DNA from: Chamaecyparis obtusa
Taxonomy: Eukaryota > Streptophyta > Pinopsida > Cupressales > Cupressaceae
Assembly: GCA_027943335.1 (NCBI GenBank)
Contig: BSBK01006385.1
Coordinates: forward strand, 124,001-188,000
Length of the DNA stretch: 64,000 nucleotides
Direction: 5' to 3'
The notes below the pieces were generated by a model, which saw only the letters and a program-made list of their open reading frames with translations, searched no databases and was not told the origin of the DNA. Below, piece by piece: positions 1-10,182 of this stretch. Position 1 is the stretch's first letter. Each line of letters starts with the position of its first letter. Position numbers and translations under genes: made by a program.

Positions 1-1071
1 TGTGGTCCAAGGTGCCATGGGTGTTTGCAAGGTTGTCTTGCCATGTGGTGATAGATAGATTTTGTTGTTCGAGGCTTTTTGCAGGAGCTTTTGAATTTTG
101 TTGAAATTTTGATTGGTTGGGTGGTTGAAGTCTTAACCTTGGTTACCCATAGCTTGTTGCATCCTACTGGTTTAGGATTCCAAGGTAACCAATGGTAGAA
201 AGTGTTAAAATTTTGACTTGTTTAGGGTTCCATTCTGTTTGGTTCTAGTGGGAAATAGAAGGCTTTGTCACATTGCATGTAAGCTAAATAGAATTTTTGG
301 AAGTCTTTTGCAGGTTATTGAAGTGGCTTGATCTCTATCTTACTTTGATCATGTACATGACTCATTATACTTAATGTAAGTTTTTCATGCTTCCAAGTCT
401 CTTCTTGGTGTCATTCTTGTGAATCTTGGATTTTTTGATCCATTGCATAGGGTTCCCTTTGCATATGTTCTGATCTTTAGTTCTTGGTCTAGGATCAAGT
501 GAAATATACTTTAGAGGGGACATAGATTCAGTCTTGGTTGTCTACAAAAGGATCTTATAAGTAGTGGATGGGTTGGAATGTTTATATTTATGGCTATGAG
601 TCTTTGACAACAGTTGGTTCATGTTTCATTGTTTGTATGTGAGGTCTGCACAATGGATAATGGCACTGATCAAGGGCTAGTATATTCATTTGAGTCCAAT
701 GTTTGATGGGTGTTGGCTATTTCCTCCGTCTCTATATATCAATACCGTCACCAGTAATACCCTTCACAAGACCATTTTATCCTGCATAGTAGAGTTGATT
801 CAATGAATGCCTGGTTAGCATTTAGCAATCCTTTACTATGATCTGCTTTATGAATCCAGAAGTATAGGGTTTCTAGTGAGTTTGAATTTTGTTTAGATTA
901 GGTGCACCCGCCTTGGTTTTGTAGAGCTAGAAGTAGAAGAGGGCATATTAAGTCCCTATAGTTGGTCCAGTTGCCTTGCAGAGCTCCCACACTTGGAACT
1001 AACCATTCCTAATATCAGTCTCAAGGCATATTGGCAGCCCTAAGTGGCATAAGAGTTTTCAAACACCAACA
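1..1071 (+). repeat. Family A LTR, 3' part only (cut by the window edge)
   Basis: This matches the last ~1070 bases of the LTRs ending at 5626 and 10182. It ends in the same CAAACACCAACA and is followed by a PBS-like site. The hairpin-bearing first half of this LTR lies outside the window. Confidence 0.75.
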
Positions 1072-1074
1072 AGA

Positions 1075-1092
1075 TGGGGACTCCGCTGGGGA
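1075..1092 (+). other. Candidate primer binding site, family A copy 1
   Basis: TGGGGACTCCGCTGGGGA lies three bases after the LTR end. It differs at one position from TGGCGACTCCGCTGGGGA, a sequence I recall from the PBS position of plant gypsy-type elements. I cannot name the tRNA with certainty. Confidence 0.5.
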
Positions 1093-1400
1093 GGCCATTG
1101 GAAAGAGTCAAATACAAAAACAAAGCGTTTGCTAAAATTTTCTCACCTAGTTGTGAGTGGCGGCTCTGATTTTCTTTGTTTGATTAGTGTTCCTTCTAAT
1201 AAACAATGAGTTACTTGGAGTTTTATATTGGTTGGGAGTGACTCTACATTGTAAAGTCTGATGGAGTTGCATGGTGAGCTCAAGATCTACCCTGTCTCCC
1301 AGTCAACAAAGTTTTATATTGCAAAACTTTCAGGTATTTATGATTACAATGTTTCCCTATTAAGTATTTAGTGCAAGTATAAAGGGAAGACTGAAATAAG

Positions 1401-2741
1401 ATGAGTGGCTCTCATCCTCTTTCAAATCAAATGAAAAATCAAGGGAAAAGTAAGTCTAGGCTGCTTGGTTTCCTCAAGTTGGATAGACCTCTGAGTTATG
1501 TTCTTCCTAAGTCCCCTCATTCTTTCCTTGGTGAGCTTTTGGGTTTGATTCCTGCCTTTGATTGTAAGTTTGATTCAGCAGTCAAACATGTCCTAGCATT
1601 CTATAGATTTATTATAGAATATTAGATTTTGGATGAGGATTTTAGCATGATGTTTTTTGGGAGATCCTTCAAGGGAGTTGCATCTAATTGGTATCTAAAT
1701 CTACCCCCAAAATGCATTTCTTCTTTGACTGAGTTTAAGTAGTTGTTTTTAGAGGATTTTGCTGATAATGATGAATGGAAAAGGTTGCAAAGAGACTGTC
1801 AGCAAAAGGGGAACGAGTGTTACATTCCAGAGCAATCCATTTCTAGTGCTGAGGGTACTTCTTCTTATGAGTCTTTTTCAGAGGAGTATTCAGATTGTGG
1901 CAATGAGCAGGAATCGGGGTCAAGGTGTGCAGGATCCTCCATTCATTCATAAATGTTTGAATATGATTTTAGTGGCTATTTAGGTGAGGATGATGAAGGC
2001 AATGATGCTGATGTGTCCTCCTGTGAATTAAATGAGGCATGGGAGGAAGAGAGTAATGGTGGAAGTGAACACTCCTTCAGTGAGGAGTATGAAGACAAAC
2101 AAATGGTGTTTGAATGTGATATCAATGAGTCTTCATATGGTTTTGATTTTTCTTCATGTGTTGTAAGTCTCCATGAGGTTGAGATGGGTACTGATTTTAA
2201 AGTGTTTTCTAATGCTTTATATGATGAAGAATTTGACTATCGGCCCATTTTATATCATGATGTTCAACAACATGCATTGCACGGAGTTATCAATCCATTG
2301 TTTGAATAACATGTGGAGGTCTCAGATTCAATTGAATCGGGATGCCCATTTTTCATCTGTGGGTATCAATCTGACTTTTCATTTGAGCTCCAACTGGTTA
2401 CACCTGTGGAAATGCAAAGATAGAGTCTAGATGAGGCTTTTCTGCAGGCAAAATATGAGTTATTTGTGTTTCCAATTCATAGCATGCATGAGTCAGTAGA
2501 TGAAAATTAGTTCCAGTATAGTGGTGCTGATAATTGGCATGCTGAATCTTTTCTTCATAGTGAGCAAGGAGAAGAGAGTGCAATTTTTTTTTACATGTAC
2601 TATGAAGATAGCTACTTTGTTCTTCCTGATATGCTGGTTGAGCATGTTGACAAGCCTATGGAGACAAATGAAAACAAAATGTCTGGTGTTCCTCATGAAG
2701 GAAGAAATAAAAATAAAATTTTTGACAGAGGCAGGAATTAA
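1401..2741 (+). pseudogene. Gag-like ORF of family A, copy 1 (decayed)
   Basis: One frame of about 446 codons can be followed from ATG 1401 to TAA 2739-2741, interrupted by stops at 1623, 1740, 1950, 2307 and later points. The N-terminal third resembles a retrotransposon gag core: FFGRSFKGVASNWYLNLPP fits the 'sLkG.A..Wy..LPp' pattern of plant gag proteins. The rest is very acidic and Ser/Glu-rich (SEEYSD, GEDDEG, EEESNGGSEHS) and I do not recognise it. There is no zinc knuckle or pol domain. Compared with copy 2, several stops are single-base changes (CAG to TAG at 1623, TGG to TAG at 1740). A stop near 2508 (DEN-stop-FQY) occurs in both copies, so it predates the duplication or was spread by conversion. 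Confidence 0.65.
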
Positions 2742-3544
2742 CTCATGTTTGTTGCTGCAGGTTTTTGTAAAAAATGTACACTCTGTAAATATCTATCCCT
2801 TTCCTGTTGTGTGCTTTTCCTTCCTGTTCCCTATGTTTTTTGAGTTCCCTATTTTTGTCCAGTGGTTGGTCTGCTCTCCCAGTGATTTTAAATTCTTGCC
2901 ATGCCTACAAGAGACATGCATCCCCAACTAGAGCCACTGTTAGGCCATTTTTCTATCATAGAAAAAATCTTTTGAAAATGGCCTCCTTGCAAATATTTTT
3001 GTAAAAATGTCTTGCCCTGTGTTCTTCATGTTGTCACCAAGCTCCAGTTGAAATTGCACGTGCTGAAGTGCAAAACTTTAGAAAGTTTTTTGAGTTTCAA
3101 GGTCTGTAGGAAATGTTTTTAAAATCTGCCACAGTGTCGAAAACACATATTATTTTTGAAATTCCATGATGTTTTCGGTCTGTGTGAAAACCCTCCTTGT
3201 TTTCGACCTGTGCCTTCGGGCTTTTGTGCACTTATCTTTCAGTCTGTTGATAATCCTGTGTGTTTTCGGTCATTCGCCATTGTGAAAACCTTCGATGTTT
3301 TTGATCTCTCACCGAAAACCCTGTGTGTTTACGACCTTGCATTTCTTCTTTTCTGTCGGCACTCCTTGTTCGTCTGTCTTAACTGCACAAGTGGATGATG
3401 TGGGGCCAGATTTTTCAAGCGGTAGAGGGAAGAGATCAATGGTCGGCATGTGATCACATGGAATATTCTCACCCCATGCGATCATGCACTTGCTGTTGAT
3501 CTTGTTTGTTTCCAGCGTTTCTTCGATGAAGTGGGCCCGATGTT
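2742..3544 (+). repeat. Internal non-coding stretch with a GTTTTCG repeat (copy 1)
   Basis: No gene is visible. Between about 3135 and 3400 a motif GTTTTCGRYCTGTG recurs, alternating with its complement-like form (CGAAAAC, GTGAAAACC). The same layout is in copy 2 at about 7690-7900, with more CG-to-TG/CA decay. The first hairpin of the GATC array (3447-3486) lies at the end of this stretch. Confidence 0.5.
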
Positions 3545-4349
3545 AGAGGGCAGACAAGGGGGCATGTTCTTATTTGTTGTCACATGGCTGCATGTCAAAC
3601 TTTTTTGACATGCGATCATGCGACCGCTTGCCACGTGTCCCTATGGCTCGGTGGCATTTAATGATGTGGGGTCTTTCGATGGGTCCAAGATGTTACGCTG
3701 GGCTGGTGTTCTCTTTTCATTGGCCGGCGGGTGGTGATGTGGCGGCCTTTGGTTGGCTGTCGCATGATCACATAGCCCAATTTTTGCCTATGTGATCATC
3801 TGACTGGTTGACATGTGTCCTTGGGGCTGGTGTTTTGGTGACGTGCTAAGTTCTGGTTGGTTGTCAGTGTTACGAGGTGGCAGTGGTCCCGCTATGTTTT
3901 GATTGGTCCACATGGTCTGATGTAGCAGTTTCTCGATGCTGGCGTGTAAGGTTTGTGATTGGTTGGTAGGGGGTGAGATGGCAGTCTTATTGTCTTGTTG
4001 CATGATCACAAGGGCCATCTTTAAGCCTTGCGATCATGCGACAAGGGTGTCACGGTGACTGGTAGCGGCTGTGGTTATGTTGGCAGTTACAGTTTGCAGG
4101 TTATCGCATGTTCGCATAGCCCATCTCCAGGCTATACGATCATGCGACTAACCACCGGACATCGCGGTTGCAGAGTTCTAAGGTGGGTCCAAGTGCCGTG
4201 TTGCTTACTTGCTCAGTTTTCATTCACCGAGGGATTTATGAGGTGGCCACAGACTTTGCAAAGGGTTTTGGACGAACTGTCAACCACGGCTAGGAGTCTG
4301 TGGTCACATGATCGCAAGGGTGAGTTGGGTGCCATGCGATCATGTGACC
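3447..4349 (+). repeat. Array of six GATC-centred hairpins (copy 1)
   Basis: Six inverted-repeat pairs share an arm close to GTCGCATGATCGCA. Arms lie at 3447-3461/3474-3486, 3579-3596/3607-3624, 3759-3777/3786-3804, about 3998-4016/4025-4043, 4103-4121/4130-4148 and 4302-4319/4331-4349. Loops are about 8 to 14 nt. The arms of each hairpin pair with each other and are also similar between hairpins. The array begins before the predicted LTR start and continues through its first ~800 bases. No function is known to me. Confidence 0.7.
3545..3564 (+). other. Candidate polypurine tract, copy 1
   Basis: The purine-rich AGAGGGCAGACAAGGGGGCA is directly followed by TGTTCTTATT. TGTT matches the AACA at the LTR 3' end as a terminal inverted repeat. 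Copy 2 is purer (AGAGGGGAGACAGGGGGGCA). This is the main evidence for the LTR start. Confidence 0.55.
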
Positions 4350-5626
4350 AGGCATAAAATGAAGCTCATTTTCTGTGGCAGTTAGGTTGGTGACTGTGCA
4401 ATTGCGCAGCTACAGGCAAACGGTTAAGGAATATGAAGCCCGCGAAATGCATGGTGACCGTTTATTTTCAAATTTTGATCTGTAGTGACCAAAGGTACCA
4501 AAATTTATGGTTTTCTAGCCAGATTTGACTGGTTTGGTGGCGCTTGTTGTTGGAGTGTGGTCCAGGGTGCCATGGGTGTTTGCAAGGTTGTTTTGCCATG
4601 TGGTGATGGACAGATTTTGTTGTTCGAGGCTTTTTGCAGGAGCTTTTGAATTTTGTCAAAATTTTGATTGGTTGGGTGGTTGAAGTCTTAACCCTGGTTA
4701 CCCATAGCTTGTTGCATCCTACTGGTTTAGGATTCCAAGATAACCAGTGGTATAAAGTGTCAAAATTTTGACTTGTTCAGGGTTCCATTCTGTTTGGTTC
4801 TAGTGGGAAATAAAAGGCTCTGTCACATTGCATGTAAGCTAAATAGAATTTTTGGAAGTCTTTTGCAGATTATTGAAGTGGTTTGATCTCTGTCTTACTT
4901 TGATCATGTACATGACTCATTATACTTAATGTAAGTTTTTCATGCTTCCAAGTCTCTTCTTGGTGTCATTCTCATGAATCTTGGATTTTCTGATCCATTG
5001 CATAGGGTTCCCTTTGCATATGTTCAGGTCTTTAGTTCTTGGTCTAGGATCAAGTGGAATATACTTTAGAGGGGACATACATTCAATCTTGGTTGTCTAC
5101 AGAAGGATCTTATAAGTAGTGGATGGGTTGAAATATTTATATTTATGTCTATGAGTCTTTGACAATAGTTGGTTCATGTTTCACTATTTGTATGTGAGGT
5201 CTGCCCAATGGATAATGGCATTGATCAAGGGCTAGTATATTTAGTTGAGTCCAATGTTTGATGGGTTTTGGCTATTTCCTACATCTCTTTATACCAATAC
5301 TGTCACCAGTAATACCCTTCACAAGACAATTTTATCCTGCATAGTAGAGTTGATTCAATGAATGCCTGGTTAGCATTTAGAAATCCTTTACTATGATCTG
5401 TTTTATGAATCTAGAAGTATTGGGTGTGTAGTGAGTTTGAATTTTTTCTGGATTAGGTGCACCCACCTTGGTTTTGCAGAGCCAAAAGTAGAAGAGGGTA
5501 TATTAAGTCCCTATAGTTGGTCCAGTTGCCTTGCAGAGCTCCCACACTTGGAACTAACCATTCCTAATATCAGTCTCAAGGCATATTGGTAGCCCTAAGT
5601 GGCATAAGAGTTTTCAAACACCAACA
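3565..5626 (+). repeat. Family A LTR, middle copy (about 2062 bp)
   Basis: Starts TGTTCTTATT after the polypurine tract and ends CACCAACA just before the PBS. The matching LTR at 8119-10182 is about the same length. The first ~800 bases hold five of the six GATC hairpins. The 5' limit is less sure than the 3' limit, which is fixed by the junction at 10182. Confidence 0.6.
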
Positions 5627-5629
5627 AGA

Positions 5630-5647
5630 TGGCGACTCAACTAGGGA
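5630..5647 (+). other. Candidate primer binding site, family A copy 2
   Basis: TGGCGACTCAACTAGGGA follows the LTR end by three bases. It has the same form as the site at 1075, with two to three mismatches. Confidence 0.5.
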
Positions 5648-5954
5648 GGCCATTGGAAAGAGTCAAATACAAAAACAAAGCGTTTGCTAAAATTTTCTCA
5701 CCTGGTTGTGAGTGGCGGCTCTGATTTTCTTTGCTTGATCAGTGTTCCTTCTAATAAACAATGAGTTACTTGGAGTTTTACATTGTTGGGAGCCACTCTA
5801 CATTGCAAAGTCTAATGGAGTTCCATGGTGAGCACAAGATCTGCCCTGCCTCCCAGTCAACAAAGTTTTCTGCTGCAAAACTTTCAGGTATTTATGATTA
5901 GAATGTTTCCCTATCAAGTATTTAGTGCAAGTATAAAGGGAAGACTGAAATAAG

Positions 5955-7294
5955 ATGAGTGGCTCTCATCCTCTTTCAAATCAAATGGAAAATCAGGAGA
6001 AAAGTAAGTCTAGGCTACTTGGTTTCCTCAAGTTGGATAGACCTCTGAGTTATGTTCTTCCTAAGTCCCCTCATTCTTTCCCTGGTGAGCTTTTGGGTTT
6101 GATTCCTACCTTTGATTGTAAGTTTGATTCAGTAGTCAGACATGTCCTAGCATTCTATAGATTTATTATAGAATATCAGATTTTGGATGAGGATATTAGC
6201 ATGATGTTTTTTGGGAGATCCCTCAAGGAGTTGCATCTAATTGGTATCTAAATCTGCCCCCAAAATGCATTTCTTCTTTGACTGAGTTTAAGTGGTTATT
6301 TTTAGAGGAGTTTGTTGATAATGATGAATCGAAAAGGTTGCAAAGAGACCGTCAACAAAAGGGGAACGAGTGTTATATTCTAGAGCAATCCATTTCTAGT
6401 GCTGAGGGTACTTCTTCTGATGAGTCTTTGTCGGAGGAGTATTTAGATTGTGGTAGTGAGCAGGAATCAAGGTCAAGGTGTGCAGGAACCTCCATTCATT
6501 CAAAAATGTCTAAATATGATTTTAGTGGCTATTCAGGTGAGGATGATGAAGGCAGCGCTGCTGATGTGTCCTCATGTGAATCAGATCAGGCATGGGAGGA
6601 AGAGAGTAATGGTGGAAGTGACCACTCTTTCAGTGAGGAGTATGAAGACAAGGAAGTGGTGTTTGAATGTGATTTGAGTGAGTCTTCATATGGTTCTGAT
6701 TTTTCTTCATGTGCTATAAGTCTCCATGAGGTTGAGATGGGTACTAATTTTAAAGTGTTTTCTAATGCTTTATATGATGAAGAATTTGACTATCAGCCCA
6801 TTTTTTTTCATGATGTTCAACAAGGTGCATTGCATGGAGTTATCAATCCATTGTTTGAAGAACATGTGGAGGTCTCAGATTCAGTTGAATCAGGATGCCT
6901 ATTTTCCATATATGGGTATCAATCTGACTTTTCATTTGAGGTCTAGCTAGTTACACCTATGGAAATGCAAAGACAGGGTCTAGATGAGGCTTTTCTATAG
7001 GCAGAATATGAGTTCTTTGTGTTTCCAATTCATAGCATGCATGAGTCAGTAGATGAAAATTAGTTTCAGTATAGTTATGCTGATCATTGGCATGCTGAAT
7101 CTTTTCTTAATAGTGAGCAAGGAGAAGAGAGTGCAAATTTTTTTTACATGCACTATGAAGATAGCTACTTTGTTCTTCCTGATATGCTTGTTGAACATGT
7201 TGACAAGCCTATGGAGACAAATGAAAACAAAATATCTGGTGTTCCTCATTAAGGAAGAAATGAAAATCAGATTTTTGATAGAGGTAGGAATTAA
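5955..7294 (+). pseudogene. Gag-like ORF of family A, copy 2 (frameshifted)
   Basis: Equivalent to the ORF at 1401-2741. It opens with MSGSHPLSNQ and keeps a gag-core-like FFGRSLKE. A one-base deletion near 6230 relative to copy 1 then shifts the frame; the reading continues from about 6278 as a 222-residue acidic, Ser-rich stretch. Stops near 6943 and 7061 break the tail; the 7061 stop is shared with copy 1. Copy 1 has more nonsense but no frameshift, so the two decayed independently. The acidic tail is unusually long for a gag; I do not recognise it outside the gag core. Confidence 0.65.
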
Positions 7295-8098
7295 CTAATG
7301 TTTGTTGCTGCAGGTTTTTGTAAAATATGTACACTCTATAAATATCTCTCCCTTTACTGTTGTGTGCTTTTCCTTCCTATTCCCTGCATTTTTTGAGTTT
7401 CCTATTTTTGTCCAGTGGTTGGTCTGCTCTCCCAGTGATTCTAAATTCTTGCCATGCCTGCAAGAGACATGCATCCCCAACTAGAGCCACTGTTAGGTCA
7501 TTTTTCTATCAAAATAAAAATCTTTTGAAAATGGCCTCCTTGCAAATGTTTTTATAACAATGTCCTGCCCTATGTTCTTCATCTTGTCACCAAGCCCTAG
7601 TTCAAATTGCACGTGCTGAAGTGCAAAACTCCAGAAAGTTTTTCAAGTTTCAAGATCTGCAGGAAATGTTTTTAAAATCTGCCACAGTGTCGAAAACCCA
7701 CAGTATTTTTGAAAATCTATGATGTTTTCAGTCTGTGTGAAAACCCTCATTGTTTTCGACCTGTGCCTTTCGGCTTTTGTGCACTTATCTTTCGATCTGT
7801 CGATAATCTTTTGTGTTTTCAGTCATTCACCATTGTGAAAACCTTCGATGTTTTTGATCTTTCACCAAAAACCCTATGTGTTTTAGACCTTGCAATTCTT
7901 ATTTTCTGTTGGCACTCCTTGTTCATCTATCTTAACTGCGCCAGTGCGATGATGTGGGGCCAGATTCTTCAAGCGATAGAGGGAGGAGATCAACTGTTGT
8001 CATGTGATCGCATGGAATATTATCACCCCATGCGATCATGTGCCTGCCCTTGATCTTACTTGTTTCTAGCGTTTCTTTGGTGAAGTGGGCCCGGTGTC
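7295..8098 (+). repeat. Internal non-coding stretch with a GTTTTCG repeat (copy 2)
   Basis: The counterpart of 2742-3544. The GTTTTCR/CGAAAAC motif recurs between about 7690 and 7900. No coding potential is evident. Confidence 0.45.
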
Positions 8099-8904
8099 AG
8101 AGGGGAGACAGGGGGGCATGTTCTTATTTGTTGTCGCATGGCCACATGTCCAACTTTTCTGACATGCGATCATGTGACTGCTTGCCACGTGTCCCTGTGG
8201 CTCGGTGGCATTTCATGATGTTGGGTCTTCCGATGGGTCCAAGATGTTATGCTGGGCTGGTGTTCTCTTTTCATTGGCCAGCGGGTGGTGATGTGCTAGC
8301 CTTTGGTTGGCTATCGCATGATCGCATAGCCCACTTTTTGGCTATGCGATCATGTGACTGGTTGACATGTGTCCTTGGGGCCGGTGTTTTGGTGACGTGC
8401 TGAGTTTTAGTTGGTTGCCGGTGTACCGAGGTGGCAGTGGTCCCGCTATTTTTTTGATTGGTCTGCATGGTTTACTATGGTAGTTTCTCGATACTGGTGT
8501 GTAAGGTTTTTGATTGGTCGGTAGGGGGTGAGATGGAAGTCTTATTGCCTTGTCACATGATCGTAAGGGCCATCTTTCGGCCTTGTGATCATGCGATAAG
8601 GGTGTCACAGTAACTGGTAGCGGCGGCGGTTATGTTGGCCGTTGTAGTTTGCAGGTTGTCGCATGTTTGCATAGCCCGTCTCTGAGCTATGCGGTCAAGC
8701 GACTAACTACCGGACGTCAAAGTTGGAGAGTTCTAAGGTGGGTCCATAGTGTCGTACTTCTTACTTGCTCAGTTTTCATTCACCGAGGGATTTATGAGGT
8801 GGACGAACACTTTGCAAAGGGTTTTGGACCGACTGTCGACCATGACTAGGAGTCTGCAGTCGCATGATCGCAAGGGTGAGTTGGGTGCCATGCGATCATG
8901 CGAC
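8001..8904 (+). repeat. Array of six GATC-centred hairpins (copy 2)
   Basis: Arms lie at 8001-8015/8028-8040, 8133-8150/8161-8178, 8313-8331/8340-8358, about 8551-8571/8579-8598, 8658-8677/8684-8703 and 8859-8872/8891-8904. All six correspond to those in copy 1. In hairpins 3 and 6 both arms differ from copy 1 at paired positions, so pairing is kept (GATCGCATAG/CTATGCGATC here against GATCACATAG/CTATGTGATC in copy 1). Confidence 0.7.
8099..8118 (+). other. Candidate polypurine tract, copy 2
   Basis: AGAGGGGAGACAGGGGGGCA directly precedes TGTTCTTATT. This is the clearest purine run in the internal region and is placed as expected for plus-strand priming. Confidence 0.6.
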
Positions 8905-10182
8905 CAAGCATAAAATGAAGCCCATTTTCTATGGCAGTTAGGTTGGTGACTATGCAATTGCGCAACTAAGGGCAAACGGTTAAGGAATATGAAGCCCGCG
9001 AAATGCATGGTGACCATTTATTTTCAAATTTTGATCTACAGCGACCAAAGGTACCAAAATTTATGGTTTTCTAGCCAGATTTGACTGGTTTGGTGGCGCT
9101 TGCTGTTGCAGTGTGGTCCAGGGTGCCATGGGTGTTTGCAGGGTTGTTTTGCCATGTGGTGATGGACAGATTTTATTGTTCGAGGCTTTTTGCAGGAGCT
9201 TTTGAATTTTGTTTAAATTTTCATTGGTTGGGTGGTTGAAGTCTTAACCCTAGTTACCCATAGCTTGTTGCATCCTACTGGTTTAGGATTCCAAGGTAAC
9301 TAGTGGTATAAAGTGTCAAAATTTTGACTTGTTCAGGGTTCCATTCTGTTTGGTTCCAGTGGGAAATAGAAGGCTCTGTCACATTGCATGTAAGCTAAAT
9401 AGAATTTCTAGAAGTCTTTTGTAGGTTATTGAAGTGGTTTGATCTCTGTCTTACTTTGATCATGTACATCACTCATTATACTTAATATAAGTTTTTCATG
9501 CTTCCGAGTCTCTTCTTGGTGTCATTCTTGTGAATCTTAGATTTTCTGATCCATTGTATAGGGTTCCCTTTGCATATGTTCTGGTCTTTAGTTCTTGGTC
9601 TAGGATCAAGTGAAATATACTTTAGAGGGTACATAGATTCTGTCTTGGTTGTCTACAGAAGGATCTTATAAGTAGTGGATGGGCTGGAATGTTTATATTT
9701 ATGGCTATGAGTCTTTGACAACAGTTGGTTCATGTTTCACTATTTGTATGTGAGGTCTACCCAATGGATAATGGCACTAATCAAGGGCTAGTATATTCAG
9801 TTGAGTCCAATGTTTGATGGGTTTTGGCTATTTCCTACATCTTTATATATCAATACCATCACCAGTAATACCCTTCACAAGACCATTTTATCCTGCATAG
9901 TAGAGTTGATTCAATGAATGTCTGGTTAGCATTTAGCAATCCATTACTATGATCTGATTTATGAATCTAGAAGTATAGGGTGTGTAGTGAGTTTGAATTT
10001 TGTCTGGATTAGGTGCACCTGCCTTGGTTTTGCAGAGCCAAAAGTAGAAGAGGGCATATTAAGTTCCTATAGTTGGTCGAGTTGCCTTGTAGAGCTCCCA
10101 CACTTGGAACTAAGCATTCCTAATATCAGTCTCAAGGCATATTGGCAGCCCTAAGTGGGAGAAGAGTTTTCAAACACCAACA
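8119..10182 (+). repeat. Family A LTR, last copy (about 2064 bp)
   Basis: Similarity to the other copies stops at CACCAACA (10182), where unrelated sequence begins. This defines the true element end. No PBS follows, as expected for the 3' LTR of the array. Confidence 0.7.

Larger units (their letters stand above)
1..10182 (+). mobile_element. Tandem array of a non-autonomous LTR retrotransposon (family A)
   Basis: The same sequence recurs with starts at about 1, 4556 and 9112, a period near 4555 bp. The third copy stops abruptly at 10182 (ends ACACCAACA) where the first two continue into a primer-binding-like site. The best reading is a partial LTR (1-1071), an internal region (1072-3564), an LTR (3565-5626), an internal region (5627-8118) and an LTR (8119-10182). 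The LTR ends are TGTT...AACA. Internal regions are about 2.5 kb and hold only a decayed gag-like ORF, with no protease, RT or integrase, so this is a LARD-like element that would need outside enzymes. The array form is expected from unequal recombination between LTRs. The upstream end is outside the window, so no target duplication can be checked; CTATG at 10183-10187 is the candidate right copy. Confidence 0.8.

Noticed and set aside
2398..2696. Minus-strand frames opposite the family A gag-like ORF (also 7046-7249)
   Set aside because: Shadows of the plus-strand coding sequence with no recognisable domain.
2939..2946. TGTTAGGC as an alternative family A LTR start
   Set aside because: It has no purine tract before it. 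The purine run ending at 3564, followed by TGTT, fits better, though I cannot fully exclude a longer LTR.
3447..4349. Short repeated units with spacers, CRISPR-like at first sight
   Set aside because: The units are inverted pairs of unequal spacing inside a plant LTR, with no cas genes. They are hairpins, not a CRISPR array.
3574..4357. Several open frames across the family A LTR on both strands
   Set aside because: They run through the hairpin arrays, and the both-strand openness follows from the inverted repeats and GC-richer sequence, not from coding.
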